DNA of 64,000 nt from Botrimarina hoheduenensis (GTDB taxonomy: Bacteria > Planctomycetota > Planctomycetia > Pirellulales > Lacipirellulaceae), in the NCBI RefSeq assembly GCF_007859815.1, contig NZ_SJPH01000002.1:419824-483823 (forward strand), in the 5' to 3' direction. Shown here one piece after another: positions 45,004 through 53,356 of this stretch. The notes beneath the pieces are model-generated. The model ran no database searches, was not told the origin of the DNA, and worked only from the letters and a program-made list of their open reading frames with translations. The position numbers were made by a program, and so were the translations under genes. The stretch's first letter is position 1. Every line of letters begins with the position of its first letter.

Positions 45004-46104
45004 ATGCCGTCTACCTCAGCCTCCCGCCGCAGGGCGTTTACCCTGGTTGAGCTCCTGGTGGTGATTGCCATCATCGGGATCTTGGTCGCGATGCTGTTGC
45101 CAGCAGTCCAAGCGGCACGCGAGGCGGCGCGACGTTCGTCGTGTGTGAACAACGTCAAGAACCTTGCGTTGGCGATGCACAACTACCACGACACCTACGG
45201 CCGCTTCCCGGCCGCGGCGGAGTTTCCGGACGGCAGGCTTTACAACCCGACAAAAGATCAAGCACTCTTCCATAACTGGGCGATCCGGTTGCTCCCCTTC
45301 CTGGAAGAGACGGCCCTTTCCGATCAGTTCGATATCACCCCCACGCGTCGTGTGCGTGACGATCCCAATGGTGATCGCAACGCGATCGCCCGTGCGACCC
45401 CGGTAACGGTGATGCTGTGTCCGAGCGATGCGAACAACTCAACGCTGTTTGTTGGCAGCGGCGGCTCGTGGGCCCGGGGCAACTACGGCCTGAACGCCGT
45501 GCACTACTGGCCCAACGAGTACTGGCGCGTTGTGGGAGACACGAGCGGCAACGAGGCCGACCTCGCTTTTCAGATTGGCTTCTCGGGCTTCAGCGACGGG
45601 ACGGTCAATCAAGCGCTCTCCATGGCACAGATCACCGATGGCACGTCCAAGACGATCATGCTCGGCGAGATGCGGACGGGTGTGAATGAGAAGGATCGCC
45701 GCGGCGTGTGGGCCATGGCCATGGCGGGCTCAAGCTTTCATGTGCGCCACCTCGGATCGCCGCCCAACGACTGCAATCCGGGTCGCGACGATCTGTTTGG
45801 TGCCAGCGATCTGATCGCCGAATTCGGCGCTGACCAGGGGGCGCTCAAGGCCCAGTGTATGAGCGTCTTTACCCAAAACGTGAGCGGTCAATCGGTCATG
45901 CGGAGCATGCACCCGGGGGGGCTCAACGTCGCGATGGCCGACGGCAGCGTGCGGTACGTTGTCGACTTCGTCGAAACGGGCGACTTCGAGGGTGCCAACG
46001 AACTCGGTGGCAAAGTGCAGCTCAGCCAGACCCAGCCCGACCGTTTCTTGACCTGGCAGCGACTCAATGTTGCCCGTGACGAATACTCCGTCTCCGATTT
46101 CTGA
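45004..46104 (+). CDS. DUF1559 prepilin-like protein
   Basis: 366 residues from the ATG at 45004, with GGAG upstream. The prepilin signal is [39 protein letters not shown], then VNNVKNLALAMHNYHDTYGRFP of the DUF1559 domain. [16 protein letters not shown] and HPGGLNVAMADGSVRYV (H-X9-DG) close it. It follows the frameshifted PEP-CTERM gene by 62 bases and precedes a small lipoprotein by 12 bases. DUF1559 proteins with a lipoprotein partner are common in planctomycetes; the joint function is unknown. Confidence 0.93.
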   Translation: MPSTSASRRRAFTLVELLVVIAIIGILVAMLLPAVQAAREAARRSSCVNNVKNLALAMHNYHDTYGRFPAAAEFPDGRLYNPTKDQALFHNWAIRLLPFLEETALSDQFDITPTRRVRDDPNGDRNAIARATPVTVMLCPSDANNSTLFVGSGGSWARGNYGLNAVHYWPNEYWRVVGDTSGNEADLAFQIGFSGFSDGTVNQALSMAQITDGTSKTIMLGEMRTGVNEKDRRGVWAMAMAGSSFHVRHLGSPPNDCNPGRDDLFGASDLIAEFGADQGALKAQCMSVFTQNVSGQSVMRSMHPGGLNVAMADGSVRYVVDFVETGDFEGANELGGKVQLSQTQPDRFLTWQRLNVARDEYSVSDF

Positions 46105-46116
46105 GAGCTGCTTAGG

Positions 46117-46584
46117 ATGAAGCTGAGCAAATCGAGGTTACGCCCGTGGGCACATAATCGGTGTTGGGCACGCTCCCAGGCCGTCACGATAGCCCTAAGT
46201 TTGGCAACGCTTCTCTGCACCGGCTGCGGAGGGCCTTTAGATATCGTCAGCGTCTCGGGCGATGTCGCTTATGAAGACGGAACGCCCTTGCCGCTCGGTG
46301 AGTTTCGGCTGAAGTTTGTGCCGCTCATGGAGTCGCCCGACGGGAAAAACTTTCCCCGCGTGGCCAACGCCGTGGTTGGTGCCGACGGACGTATCGAGTC
46401 GGTCACCACGCACAAGTACAATGACGGGCTGATCCGCGGCAAGCATCGTGTTTACCTCTTGATCGGGGACTGCCCCGATGACAAACCGATCGTCGCGGAA
46501 GCCTATTGCGCGGGCGAAACCACGCCGCTAGAGATCGACGTTGCTCAGCAACGAAAGCTGCAGATCCGCGTGCCAAAGCCCTAG
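46117..46584 (+). CDS. Small lipoprotein next to DUF1559 gene
   Basis: A 155-residue protein. The signal region ends in a lipobox (LATLLCTGC), so it is likely an envelope lipoprotein. The body (VSVSGDVAYEDGTPLPLGEFRLKFVPLMESPDG, VVGADGRIESVTTHKYNDGLIRGKHRVYLLIGD, LEIDVAQQRKLQIRVPKP) has the beta-sandwich pattern of carboxypeptidase-regulatory-like proteins that sit beside DUF1559 genes in planctomycetes. It starts 12 bases after the DUF1559 stop and the mannanase gene follows after 48 bases, so the three may be co-transcribed. Function unknown. Confidence 0.82.
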   Translation: MKLSKSRLRPWAHNRCWARSQAVTIALSLATLLCTGCGGPLDIVSVSGDVAYEDGTPLPLGEFRLKFVPLMESPDGKNFPRVANAVVGADGRIESVTTHKYNDGLIRGKHRVYLLIGDCPDDKPIVAEAYCAGETTPLEIDVAQQRKLQIRVPKP

Positions 46585-46632
46585 CGACTTTTTACTACGG
46601 CCGTACCGGCCCGCCCCTAAAGCCCAGCAGCA

Positions 46633-48009
46633 ATGAATTGCAGTCGACTTAGAGCCGCTCTGCTGCGGTCGGCGCTTGTCGCAGTAATCGCGATTGGCGC
46701 AGCGAAGGTAAGTTCGGCCGATACCAACATTTACGAGCCGAACGTCGATCCGGGCGTGGGATTCAATCTGGTATCGTGGTGGAACTTTGGTGGGTCGGGG
46801 TCTTCGGTCTGGCAGAATGCTGTGCAGAGCGTTTATGACGCCGGCTTCCGCGAGGTGTCGCTCAGCCCCGTGCGGTTTGTCAACGACACCACCGGAGCGA
46901 TCGCCGCGACTTCGTCGCAGGGGCCCGAGCTTGCACACATCGCGGCCGGCATCCAGCGTGCCAAGTCGCTCGGCATGCGCGTCACCGTCAATCCGTTCGT
47001 CGAGTTGCAGAACTTCTCCTACTGGCGCGGGCAGTACGATCCCACGCCCGGCGGGGCAGAGTGGAACAACTTCTGGAACGACTACACCGCCTACCTCATA
47101 GCGGTAGCGCAGGTAGCTCAGGCCAACGGTGCTGACGCGATGAACGTTGGCACGGAGCTCCGCGCAATCACGCGCAACCCGGGCAACAACGCGAAGTGGA
47201 CGACCGCGATCTCGGCGGTGGATCTAACCTTTAGCGGTCAGATCGGCTACGCCGCCAACTGGGACAACTTCACGAATAGCAATGTTGCCGCCACCATCTG
47301 GAACCATCCGGCAATCGATTATCTGGGGATCGATGCCTACTTCCGCAATACCACCACCAACGCGCAGGCGGATGCCTCGGGAGTTGATCCGAACGAGGCT
47401 TTCATCGCGCAGGTCGAAGTCGGCTGGACGAATCGCCTCGATAACGAAATCCTCAATTTTGCTGCGGCTCAAGGCGGTGGAGCCGGGTTGCCCGTTGTCC
47501 TGACCGAGGTCGGTTATCTGCCTTACAACCGCACCGCCGTCAATCCGCAAGACAGCAGCGGACCGCTCGACACGAGCGAGCAGGTGATGGCCTTCAAGGG
47601 TTTGATGCGCGCGCTCGACGGGCGTTCCGATCAGCTTCAGGCAGCGCATATCTGGCAGTGGGGCATGCCGGGCTCCAATGGCAGCTTATGGAACATTAAC
47701 GCGACGAACCCTGCGAATCAGCCCAACAATCTGCCCCTCGGCCAGTGGCTGTCCTCTTTTGTTTCGGCACCGCAATTGGCGGGCGACTTCAATGGTGACG
47801 GGTTGGTTGACGTAGCGGACTACACCACATGGCGTGATGGACTTGGAGCGGAATACCCGATCGAAGATTACGCGGTATGGGTTGCTCGCTTCGGCGATAC
47901 CCTTGCCGCTGGGGGGAGTGCCTCGACCGCCTCAATCCCCGAGCCCGGCGTTCTCGCAACCATCGTTTGCTGGTTGGTTGTTGGTTCGACACGCAGGACA
48001 CCACACTAG
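46633..48009 (+). CDS. GH113-type beta-mannanase with dockerin part and PEP-CTERM
   Basis: A 458-residue secreted enzyme. After a signal peptide (~1-29), residues ~40-375 form a TIM barrel of the GH113 kind: GVGFNLVSWWNFGGS, FREVSLSPVRFV, MRVTVNPFVELQN, ADAMNVGTEL (acid/base Glu about 175), GQIGYAANWDNFTN, HPAIDYLGIDAYF and VVLTEVGYLPYN (nucleophile Glu about 292). GH113 members known to me are endo-beta-mannanases. One complete EF-hand loop (GDFNGDGLVDVADYTTW) and a partial one (YPIEDYAVW) follow, so the dockerin pair is degenerate. The end, SIPEPGVLATIVCWLVVGSTRR, is a PEP-CTERM signal. It fits a mannan-degrading locus. Confidence 0.85.
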   Translation: MNCSRLRAALLRSALVAVIAIGAAKVSSADTNIYEPNVDPGVGFNLVSWWNFGGSGSSVWQNAVQSVYDAGFREVSLSPVRFVNDTTGAIAATSSQGPELAHIAAGIQRAKSLGMRVTVNPFVELQNFSYWRGQYDPTPGGAEWNNFWNDYTAYLIAVAQVAQANGADAMNVGTELRAITRNPGNNAKWTTAISAVDLTFSGQIGYAANWDNFTNSNVAATIWNHPAIDYLGIDAYFRNTTTNAQADASGVDPNEAFIAQVEVGWTNRLDNEILNFAAAQGGGAGLPVVLTEVGYLPYNRTAVNPQDSSGPLDTSEQVMAFKGLMRALDGRSDQLQAAHIWQWGMPGSNGSLWNINATNPANQPNNLPLGQWLSSFVSAPQLAGDFNGDGLVDVADYTTWRDGLGAEYPIEDYAVWVARFGDTLAAGGSASTASIPEPGVLATIVCWLVVGSTRRTPH

Positions 48010-48435
48010 CAACCCCTGTGGTTATCAAAGGCGAAAGCCTTTTTGCGAGAGCAGCGCCAAAGGTCGCAGGCAGCTTGCAAGCTGCCGACTAAGGGACCCA
48101 TCGCCAAGCGTTGCCCCCGAGGTTAATGGCTCCGATGAACGTCGGAGGGATGCGGCGGAATCCTTCGATTGGCCCCTGAAAGCGCTTGCATTTGACCGCG
48201 ATTGCTCAAATGATGGTGGTGAACATCATTCTCGTCACGCTGATCGGGGGTAGCCATTCGGCGACCAACGCACCAGCACCGAGGTGATGCCCTACTCCCC
48301 CCGATGATTTTTTCTGCGGACCAGCAACAGGGAGAGCAGTCGGGTGGCATTCACCACCCGCGGTTTTTCGCTTGCTTGGTCGAGGGTTTTCCCGACCCGG
48401 CAAGCACGCCCCTCTTTTCAACCACGAGTCTCTTG
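48010..48435. other. Intergenic region holding a LacI-type operator
   Basis: No gene is seen; the esterase frame is open from 48304, but the signal peptide starts at 48436. The operator at 48177-48192 is the main feature. An inverted repeat (ATGATGGT/ATCAT) lies near 48209-48230. Confidence 0.45.
48177..48192. promoter_or_regulatory. LacI-type operator (set 2, site a)
   Basis: TGAAAGCGCTTGCATT lies about 244 bases before the esterase start. It belongs to a set of four near-identical sites (48177, 51592, 54355, 57982) in this locus and has the central CG typical of LacI-family operators. Confidence 0.65.
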
Positions 48436-49638
48436 ATGCTTCTCACGCGTAGCTCCAGTTCGTATAGGAAAGCCGTCGCGACGCTGACGGTTGCGATGAG
48501 TTTTGCGGCTCATGCTTCGGCCCAGGGCGGAATGGCCCTCACCTACGACGACGGTAACGGCAACGTGTTGCCCTACCGACTCTTCCTGCCGCCGGGAATC
48601 AACGATCCTGGTGCCAGCTTCCCGCTGGTGGTCCATCTGCACGGTGCTGGCGAGCGGGGCACCAACAACACGTCGCAGCTGGCCTACATCAACGGACTCA
48701 TCAACACCACGCAGAGCGAGCATCCGGCGATCCTGGTGGTGCCGCAGGCTATGCCCAACACGCGGTGGGACAATTACGGCTCGTCCGAGTTTTCCTTGCC
48801 GATGCGTCTCACGGTTGATGTGCTGAATCAGATCGAGCAGCTCTATCCGGTCGATACGTCGCGGCGTTTGATCACGGGCTTGTCGCTAGGAGCGTTCGGA
48901 ACGTGGGATCTGATCGGTCGGCTACCGGGCCATTTCGCGGCGGCGATGCCGCTCTCTGCCGGTGGTCTTCCGGCACTGGCCGAGTCTTACGCAGAGACAC
49001 GCATCTGGGCACACCACGGCGGCGGGGATACGGTCGTTCCGGTTGGTCCCACACGCGAGACAATTCAGGCCATTCGCGACATCGGCGGCATGCCGTTGTA
49101 CTCCGAGGTGCAGGGGGGGCACGGCATCTGGCAGCCGATTTACGACGACCCCACCGGCGAGAACTACGACTGGTTTTTTGACAACCTCCAACCCGAGCTA
49201 GCGACTTGGCAGTACGATCCGACCACCGGCTCGATAAAGCTCGACGCGAATGCGGCACCCGGCGGATCGATCTTCTCGTTTCGCTACGCGGTGAATCAGC
49301 TCGACCTGTTGAACGTTCCCGCGCAGGTGTTGCTTGACGGCGTGGCGATCGATACGAACCAGTTTTTCTCGTTTAACGATAACCGCACGCTCATCTACAG
49401 CGATCCGAACCGCGTTGGATTTACAGGCGTGCTGGAGTTACCGGGCCTGTTGCCCACGGGCCTCGGGTTTGTCGAACTAATGGGCCTCAGCAGCCAGCAC
49501 TTTTACTTCTCGCCCGAGACGGGCACGAATCGGCGGTTCTTCAACATCCTTGTTGGGACGGAGATCCCCGAGCCGGCGAGCTTGGTGTCGCTCGGCTTGC
49601 TGGGCGGGGTGCTTGGTATCGGCAGCCGTCGTCGCTGA
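48436..49638 (+). CDS. Secreted alpha/beta-hydrolase esterase with PEP-CTERM
   Basis: About 400 residues from the ATG at 48436; the frame is open upstream, but a signal peptide begins here (RKAVATLTVAMSFAAHASA). The hydrolase core shows LPYRLFLPPGIN, FPLVVHLHGAGERG (oxyanion region), RLITGLSLGAFGTWDL with the nucleophile Ser at about residue 150, an Asp in HHGGGDTVVP and a His in GGHGIWQP. This is the polyhydroxybutyrate-depolymerase/CE1-like plan used by acetyl- and feruloyl-esterases. The C-terminal third is a beta domain, then EIPEPASLVSLGLLGGVLGIGSRRR (PEP-CTERM). Deacetylation of a mannan-type glycan is a fair guess from context. Confidence 0.85.
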   Translation: MLLTRSSSSYRKAVATLTVAMSFAAHASAQGGMALTYDDGNGNVLPYRLFLPPGINDPGASFPLVVHLHGAGERGTNNTSQLAYINGLINTTQSEHPAILVVPQAMPNTRWDNYGSSEFSLPMRLTVDVLNQIEQLYPVDTSRRLITGLSLGAFGTWDLIGRLPGHFAAAMPLSAGGLPALAESYAETRIWAHHGGGDTVVPVGPTRETIQAIRDIGGMPLYSEVQGGHGIWQPIYDDPTGENYDWFFDNLQPELATWQYDPTTGSIKLDANAAPGGSIFSFRYAVNQLDLLNVPAQVLLDGVAIDTNQFFSFNDNRTLIYSDPNRVGFTGVLELPGLLPTGLGFVELMGLSSQHFYFSPETGTNRRFFNILVGTEIPEPASLVSLGLLGGVLGIGSRRR

Positions 49639-49671
49639 GCGTTGTTAAGATGCCACCGCTATGAAGGACAA

Positions 49672-49713
49672 CAAAAAACAGCGGGGTGCGACGGTTTCCG
49701 TCGTACCCCGCTG
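49672..49713 (-). terminator. Rho-independent terminator of the SGNH gene
   Basis: A 16-bp stem (49679-49694 with 49698-49713, one G-T pair) is followed on the minus strand by a run of six T (49678-49673). It ends the minus-strand SGNH esterase gene; on the plus strand it may also stop the esterase transcript. Confidence 0.8.
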
Positions 49714-49770
49714 GCGTTGAACTTAAGAGAGCCGCTTCCTCTGGCGAGAGACGCTGAGCGACTCAGCGAA

Positions 49771-50661
49771 TCAGCGACGCCGCATGAACATCACGGCCCC
49801 CGCTCCGCCAACTATCAAGATCACTGAGCAGGGCTCGGGGATCGGGTTGAGCGTTACGTCGGCAGCCGCGGTGAGTTGCATTCCATCGGCAGCCGACAGA
49901 CCCACCGAGGAGAGCACCGAGGTGAGATCGATGTCGCTGGTGGTGACATCGCCGTAGACGGTGCCATAGATCACCAGCGCTGCGAGCATTGTGCCGCGAT
50001 TCTGAGCGTGCCAAAGGTCGTTGGCGTGCAAGCGGTCGTAGCCCGCGGCTTCCCAGGCGTCACCGACCGGAGCGATCAGCGCCCGCTCATCGCCGGTAGC
50101 CGTATTGAGCGCACTCTGCAGGGCGTCGTATCCGGTGCGAATCTCGGCCTGCATTTCGGCGGGATCCGCAAAGAGTGGCGTAACACCGCTGTAGAAGGCA
50201 TGCCCCGGTCCCCGTGCCCATGTTTCATACAGCACGGGCGTAACGTCGGGGCTGCGCAGCTTCGCGACATTGTAGAGTGCCACAATATCGGATTGTGAGT
50301 CGGCGACACTGGCGGGGAACGCGGGGGGGCCCGGATAGGCTCGGGTCAGTTTGGTGGAATGCTCCTGCATGACGATCGCATCCCAATCCTGAGCGGGCGG
50401 GATGAGGGTGAAAATGGCGGCCGTGTTATTCGCAACGTGCCAGCCAATTTCTTGTCCGCTTGCCGCCGCGCTTTGCACGAGCGGGGCGGGATGGCCCGCG
50501 GCAATGGCGATATCTTTGAACAGGGCATTCACGCTCCGCGTGCTGCCGAATCCGAGTGTGAAACTGTTGCCGTAGAAGAGGACGTTTTTAGCCTGGCCGG
50601 CCGCGATCCCCGGATGAGACAGCGCGAGCGCAGCGATTGCGACAAAGCAGAACCGATTCAT
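49771..50661 (-). CDS. Secreted SGNH-type esterase with PEP-CTERM
   Basis: 296 residues from the ATG at 50661 (frame open further upstream). A signal peptide ends near AAGQA. NVLFYGNSFTLGFGSTRSVNALF holds the nucleophile Ser (about residue 33) of the SGNH/DUF4886 group, DAIVMQEHST continues the fold and HANDLWHAQNRGT carries the D-x-x-H catalytic block. The end is NPIPEPCSVILIVGGAGAVMFMRRR, a PEP-CTERM signal. SGNH enzymes in glycan loci often remove acetyl groups, so a carbohydrate esterase is likely but not proven. It is convergent with the other esterase gene. Confidence 0.85.
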   Translation of the reverse strand: MNRFCFVAIAALALSHPGIAAGQAKNVLFYGNSFTLGFGSTRSVNALFKDIAIAAGHPAPLVQSAAASGQEIGWHVANNTAAIFTLIPPAQDWDAIVMQEHSTKLTRAYPGPPAFPASVADSQSDIVALYNVAKLRSPDVTPVLYETWARGPGHAFYSGVTPLFADPAEMQAEIRTGYDALQSALNTATGDERALIAPVGDAWEAAGYDRLHANDLWHAQNRGTMLAALVIYGTVYGDVTTSDIDLTSVLSSVGLSAADGMQLTAAADVTLNPIPEPCSVILIVGGAGAVMFMRRR

Positions 50662-50694
50662 AAGACCCACCAGGGGATGAGGTGATATTCTTAG

Positions 50695-50725
50695 CGTTCC
50701 GGCCACGCAGCGCGTGGCCGGAACG
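50695..50725 (-). terminator. 14-bp GC-rich hairpin between two minus-strand genes
   Basis: CGTTCCGGCCACGC (50695-50708) pairs perfectly with GCGTGGCCGGAACG (50712-50725), loop AGC. It follows the stop of the PEP-CTERM gene at 50765. There is no T-run, so it may end or stabilise transcripts. Confidence 0.6.
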
Positions 50726-50764
50726 AATGAAGTGCCAAACAGAGGTGCCGAGATCGCGCGTCGA

Positions 50765-51481
50765 TCAGACCCGGCGACGAAGCGGCGTAGCGGCGGCAAC
50801 AAGGCTCAGCAGCAGAGCGCTCGTTGTCGGCTCGGGAATGGCAGAAATATCAACCTGCATCACGTTGACGTAGTAGAAAGCGGAGTTGCTATTCGGTCCC
50901 GATCGGAAACCGACGGTGATATCGCCATTCGCATCGGGAACGATCCCCATAATGCGTGCAACTTCAGAGTTGTTGTTCGACGGGTTGAGCAACGCCGTTC
51001 CGCTGTTGGCACCGTCTACTAGGTACTCAGTCTCACGGTTGTCGCCGACCGGCTGACGCGATGCAAAGAAGGTGAAGCTATAGGTGTTAGCCGCGCTAAG
51101 ACCGCTCAGGGTGATTTCCGCATAGGGGTTGGCAGGCTGACCCGCAAAGGCACCGTTGTGACCGAAGAAAGGGTCCGATGTGGCGCTAACCGGATAGGCT
51201 CCGGCGTCGCCGGTCGGCGCGATCGAGCCGATATTCGCTGTCGGCTCACCGACTTGGAAAAAGTCATCGGTGATCTCAAATGTGACGCCAGGAACAACCG
51301 TTCCCCCTTCTTCAAAGATCGCGAACAGGCTTGTCGTGGCGGGAACCACATTATTCCAACCGATTACACCCGGTGTGAACGGCGACTGCGTGTCGGTGCG
51401 GCCGAAATCGAACAGCAGTGTGGTGGCAGAAGCGGAGCCAGCAACAAGCAGCGCGCAGCAGGTGACAATCAAAGTCTTCAT
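50765..51481 (-). CDS. PEP-CTERM secreted protein
   Basis: A 238-residue protein with GGAG before the ATG. After the signal peptide (MKTLIVTCCALLVAGSASA) comes a single beta-rich domain: TLLFDFGRTDTQ, VTFEITDDFFQVGEPTANIG, YAEITLSGLSAANTYSFTFFASRQPVGDNRETEYLV and ITVGFRSGPNSNSAFYYVNVMQVD. The YSFTFFASR pattern is one I associate with modules found alone or fused to SGNH enzymes in planctomycetes. It ends IPEPTTSALLLSLVAAATPLRRRV. A LacI-type operator lies 111 bases upstream. The specific function is unknown; the SGNH esterase gene is the next one on the strand. Confidence 0.8.
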   Translation of the reverse strand: MKTLIVTCCALLVAGSASATTLLFDFGRTDTQSPFTPGVIGWNNVVPATTSLFAIFEEGGTVVPGVTFEITDDFFQVGEPTANIGSIAPTGDAGAYPVSATSDPFFGHNGAFAGQPANPYAEITLSGLSAANTYSFTFFASRQPVGDNRETEYLVDGANSGTALLNPSNNNSEVARIMGIVPDANGDITVGFRSGPNSNSAFYYVNVMQVDISAIPEPTTSALLLSLVAAATPLRRRV

Positions 51482-51591
51482 GAGACACTCCAGAACAGAA
51501 AGTGAGGCAAAAGCCGAAAAGCAGAATTGTTTAAGAAGAGACGATCGCTAAGCGACCACTTCTCGCACCCTAATCGACATGCAAGTGTGCA

Positions 51592-51605
51592 TGCAAGCGC
51601 TTTCA
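51592..51605. promoter_or_regulatory. LacI-type operator (set 2, site b)
   Basis: Read on the minus strand this is TGAAAGCGCTTGCA, followed by TG. It is upstream of the PEP-CTERM gene starting at 51481. A second half-site, ATGCAAG, lies 12 bases away (51579-51585). Confidence 0.65.
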
Positions 51606-51711
51606 CGTAAAAAAATAACGCACTCCGGCACAGCAACACGCCGCGTTACCGGGACAACAACGCGTGATGTCTCCGCGACTTGCGCTGCACAATCGGTCAC
51701 TTCCGCCCGCG

Positions 51712-53199
51712 CTAGCGACACCGTTGCCGGCGCGCGCTGAACAAGAGCCAAGCAGGCAGAAGAAGCGCCAAGGAAGCCGGTTCGGGGATCGCTAGCGCTG
51801 AGGCGCTCGCTGCGGAAAGCGCCGCTGCCCACACGGCATAGTCTTGTTGATCGACGTCGCCATCGAGGTCACCGTCGGCCGACAGATCAGCGCCGCCCAG
51901 AGTGTCGCGCCAGACCGTGTAGTCGGCCAGATCGACTTCGCCATCAAAGTTGTAGTCGCCGGCGACTAAGGGGGCGAAAACTCGATCGGCAAAGAAGTCG
52001 GGATGCAGACTCTCGACGAGGCCGAACAATAAGAACAAGTGATCGACAAGGCCCGCGTCGTTGGGGATCCAAGTGGGCTGCTCATCCGAGACACGAGCCA
52101 AGCCGTAACGATAGCGTGGGTTCGTCGCGGGGAGCTGATCGAGATAGAACTGCAGCAGCGTGTCGAGATCGCCCCAGGCTGCCACCGCCGAAGGCGAGAA
52201 CACCGTGTCCGGATGATTGAACGGGCGATCCGCGTGATAGCCGCTCGGATTCACACCAGCGGTCAATCCGTACCGGTACGCCTGATTGAGAACGGCGCTG
52301 CTGTACAGCTCATCGCCCAGCTTGTGGTTCTCAAGGAACGTTTGAAAGTCATCGTCGTGGCGGAAGTCGCCGTTGAAAAACTGCGCCTGTTGCGTCCAGA
52401 AGGCCGACGCGTAGGCGTTCGGGTTATCTGTGAGAGTCTGGTACGGCCCGAGTCCGCGGCGAGGAAGCAGGTCGGTGTTGAACCACTGCCGCCGCACTGC
52501 GACGGCCCGGTCGTTGTTTTGTTGCCTGAGAGCGAGGCTTACGACCAATTGATACTCGTTCCATGGGCGTAGCGTTCCACCGGCTCCACCGCCGGCAGCG
52601 GTCATGTCGAGGTACACCCGGCCATCGAGACTCGGATGGATCGCGGCGTCGAAATCGACGGAGGCGGTTAGCTGATCGGCGAGCGCCGCGATCTGACCCG
52701 CCAGCGGCGACGAAGTGCCGGCAAAGTGATTGCTCGCGAACTGCGCTCCAGCAACCACCAGCGCAGAACTAATAGGGCTATAGCTGTCGTCCCATCCCGG
52801 CGGATCGGACCCGTTCACGATATCGATGAAGTGCAGGAAATGCCCATCGGGCGATCGTACCGGGTTCACGCCGGGCGTGTTGCCCACGTGGGCGTTGAGG
52901 ATCTGGACAACCCGCTGATCGGCGTTGGGGAGGGTTCCTAGTTGGTCGAACGCCGCGAGCGAAAGCAGGGCGAACCCCGCAGCATCGGGCGTCGCCGGGT
53001 GAAAGTTCGTGCCGCTCGGGCTCAGGACAAGCGAATCGCGGACCAACCCCGAGGGCTGAATCGCGTCGAGCACATAGGTCTGCAAACGCGCTAGCTGGTC
53101 GGCGCGCATTGAAGCGATGGTCTGAGCAGTTACCGGCACGGCCCCGCAAAAATGCAGGGTTGCAACCAAGCAGGTCAGCAATTTTAGAAGCGTGCGCAT
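51712..53199 (-). CDS. GH144-like secreted protein with dockerin loops and PEP-CTERM
   Basis: 495 residues from the ATG at 53199. A signal peptide comes first (MRTLLKLLTCLVATLHFCGAVPVTA). Residues ~30-400 look like an (alpha/alpha)6 barrel of the glucoamylase-like/GH144 kind: LQTYVLDAIQPSGLVRDSLVLSP, ATPDAAGFALLSLAAFDQLG, WDDSYSPISSALVVAG, RPWNEYQLVVSLALRQ and GYHADRPFNHPDTVFSPSAVAAWGD. Known GH144 enzymes cut beta-1,2-glucan; the match here is weaker than in the gene at 61421. Two EF-hand loops ([34 protein letters not shown]) form a dockerin pair, then ALAIPEPASLALLLPAWLLFSARRQR ends the protein. Confidence 0.75.
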   Translation of the reverse strand: MRTLLKLLTCLVATLHFCGAVPVTAQTIASMRADQLARLQTYVLDAIQPSGLVRDSLVLSPSGTNFHPATPDAAGFALLSLAAFDQLGTLPNADQRVVQILNAHVGNTPGVNPVRSPDGHFLHFIDIVNGSDPPGWDDSYSPISSALVVAGAQFASNHFAGTSSPLAGQIAALADQLTASVDFDAAIHPSLDGRVYLDMTAAGGGAGGTLRPWNEYQLVVSLALRQQNNDRAVAVRRQWFNTDLLPRRGLGPYQTLTDNPNAYASAFWTQQAQFFNGDFRHDDDFQTFLENHKLGDELYSSAVLNQAYRYGLTAGVNPSGYHADRPFNHPDTVFSPSAVAAWGDLDTLLQFYLDQLPATNPRYRYGLARVSDEQPTWIPNDAGLVDHLFLLFGLVESLHPDFFADRVFAPLVAGDYNFDGEVDLADYTVWRDTLGGADLSADGDLDGDVDQQDYAVWAAALSAASASALAIPEPASLALLLPAWLLFSARRQRCR

Positions 53200-53356
53200 C
53201 GCGTTCAGTATGGTGGAGACGGCCGGTGTTTGCCGGCGAGAGCGGGGGGGCACTTACTTAGGGGCATCCCCGTTATCACAAGTTTACTATAGTCGGGGAT
53301 TGCTTTTTGGGGGGGATTGTGGGTCCGAGCCGATCCGCTGACTCGTTGAGCTGCTG

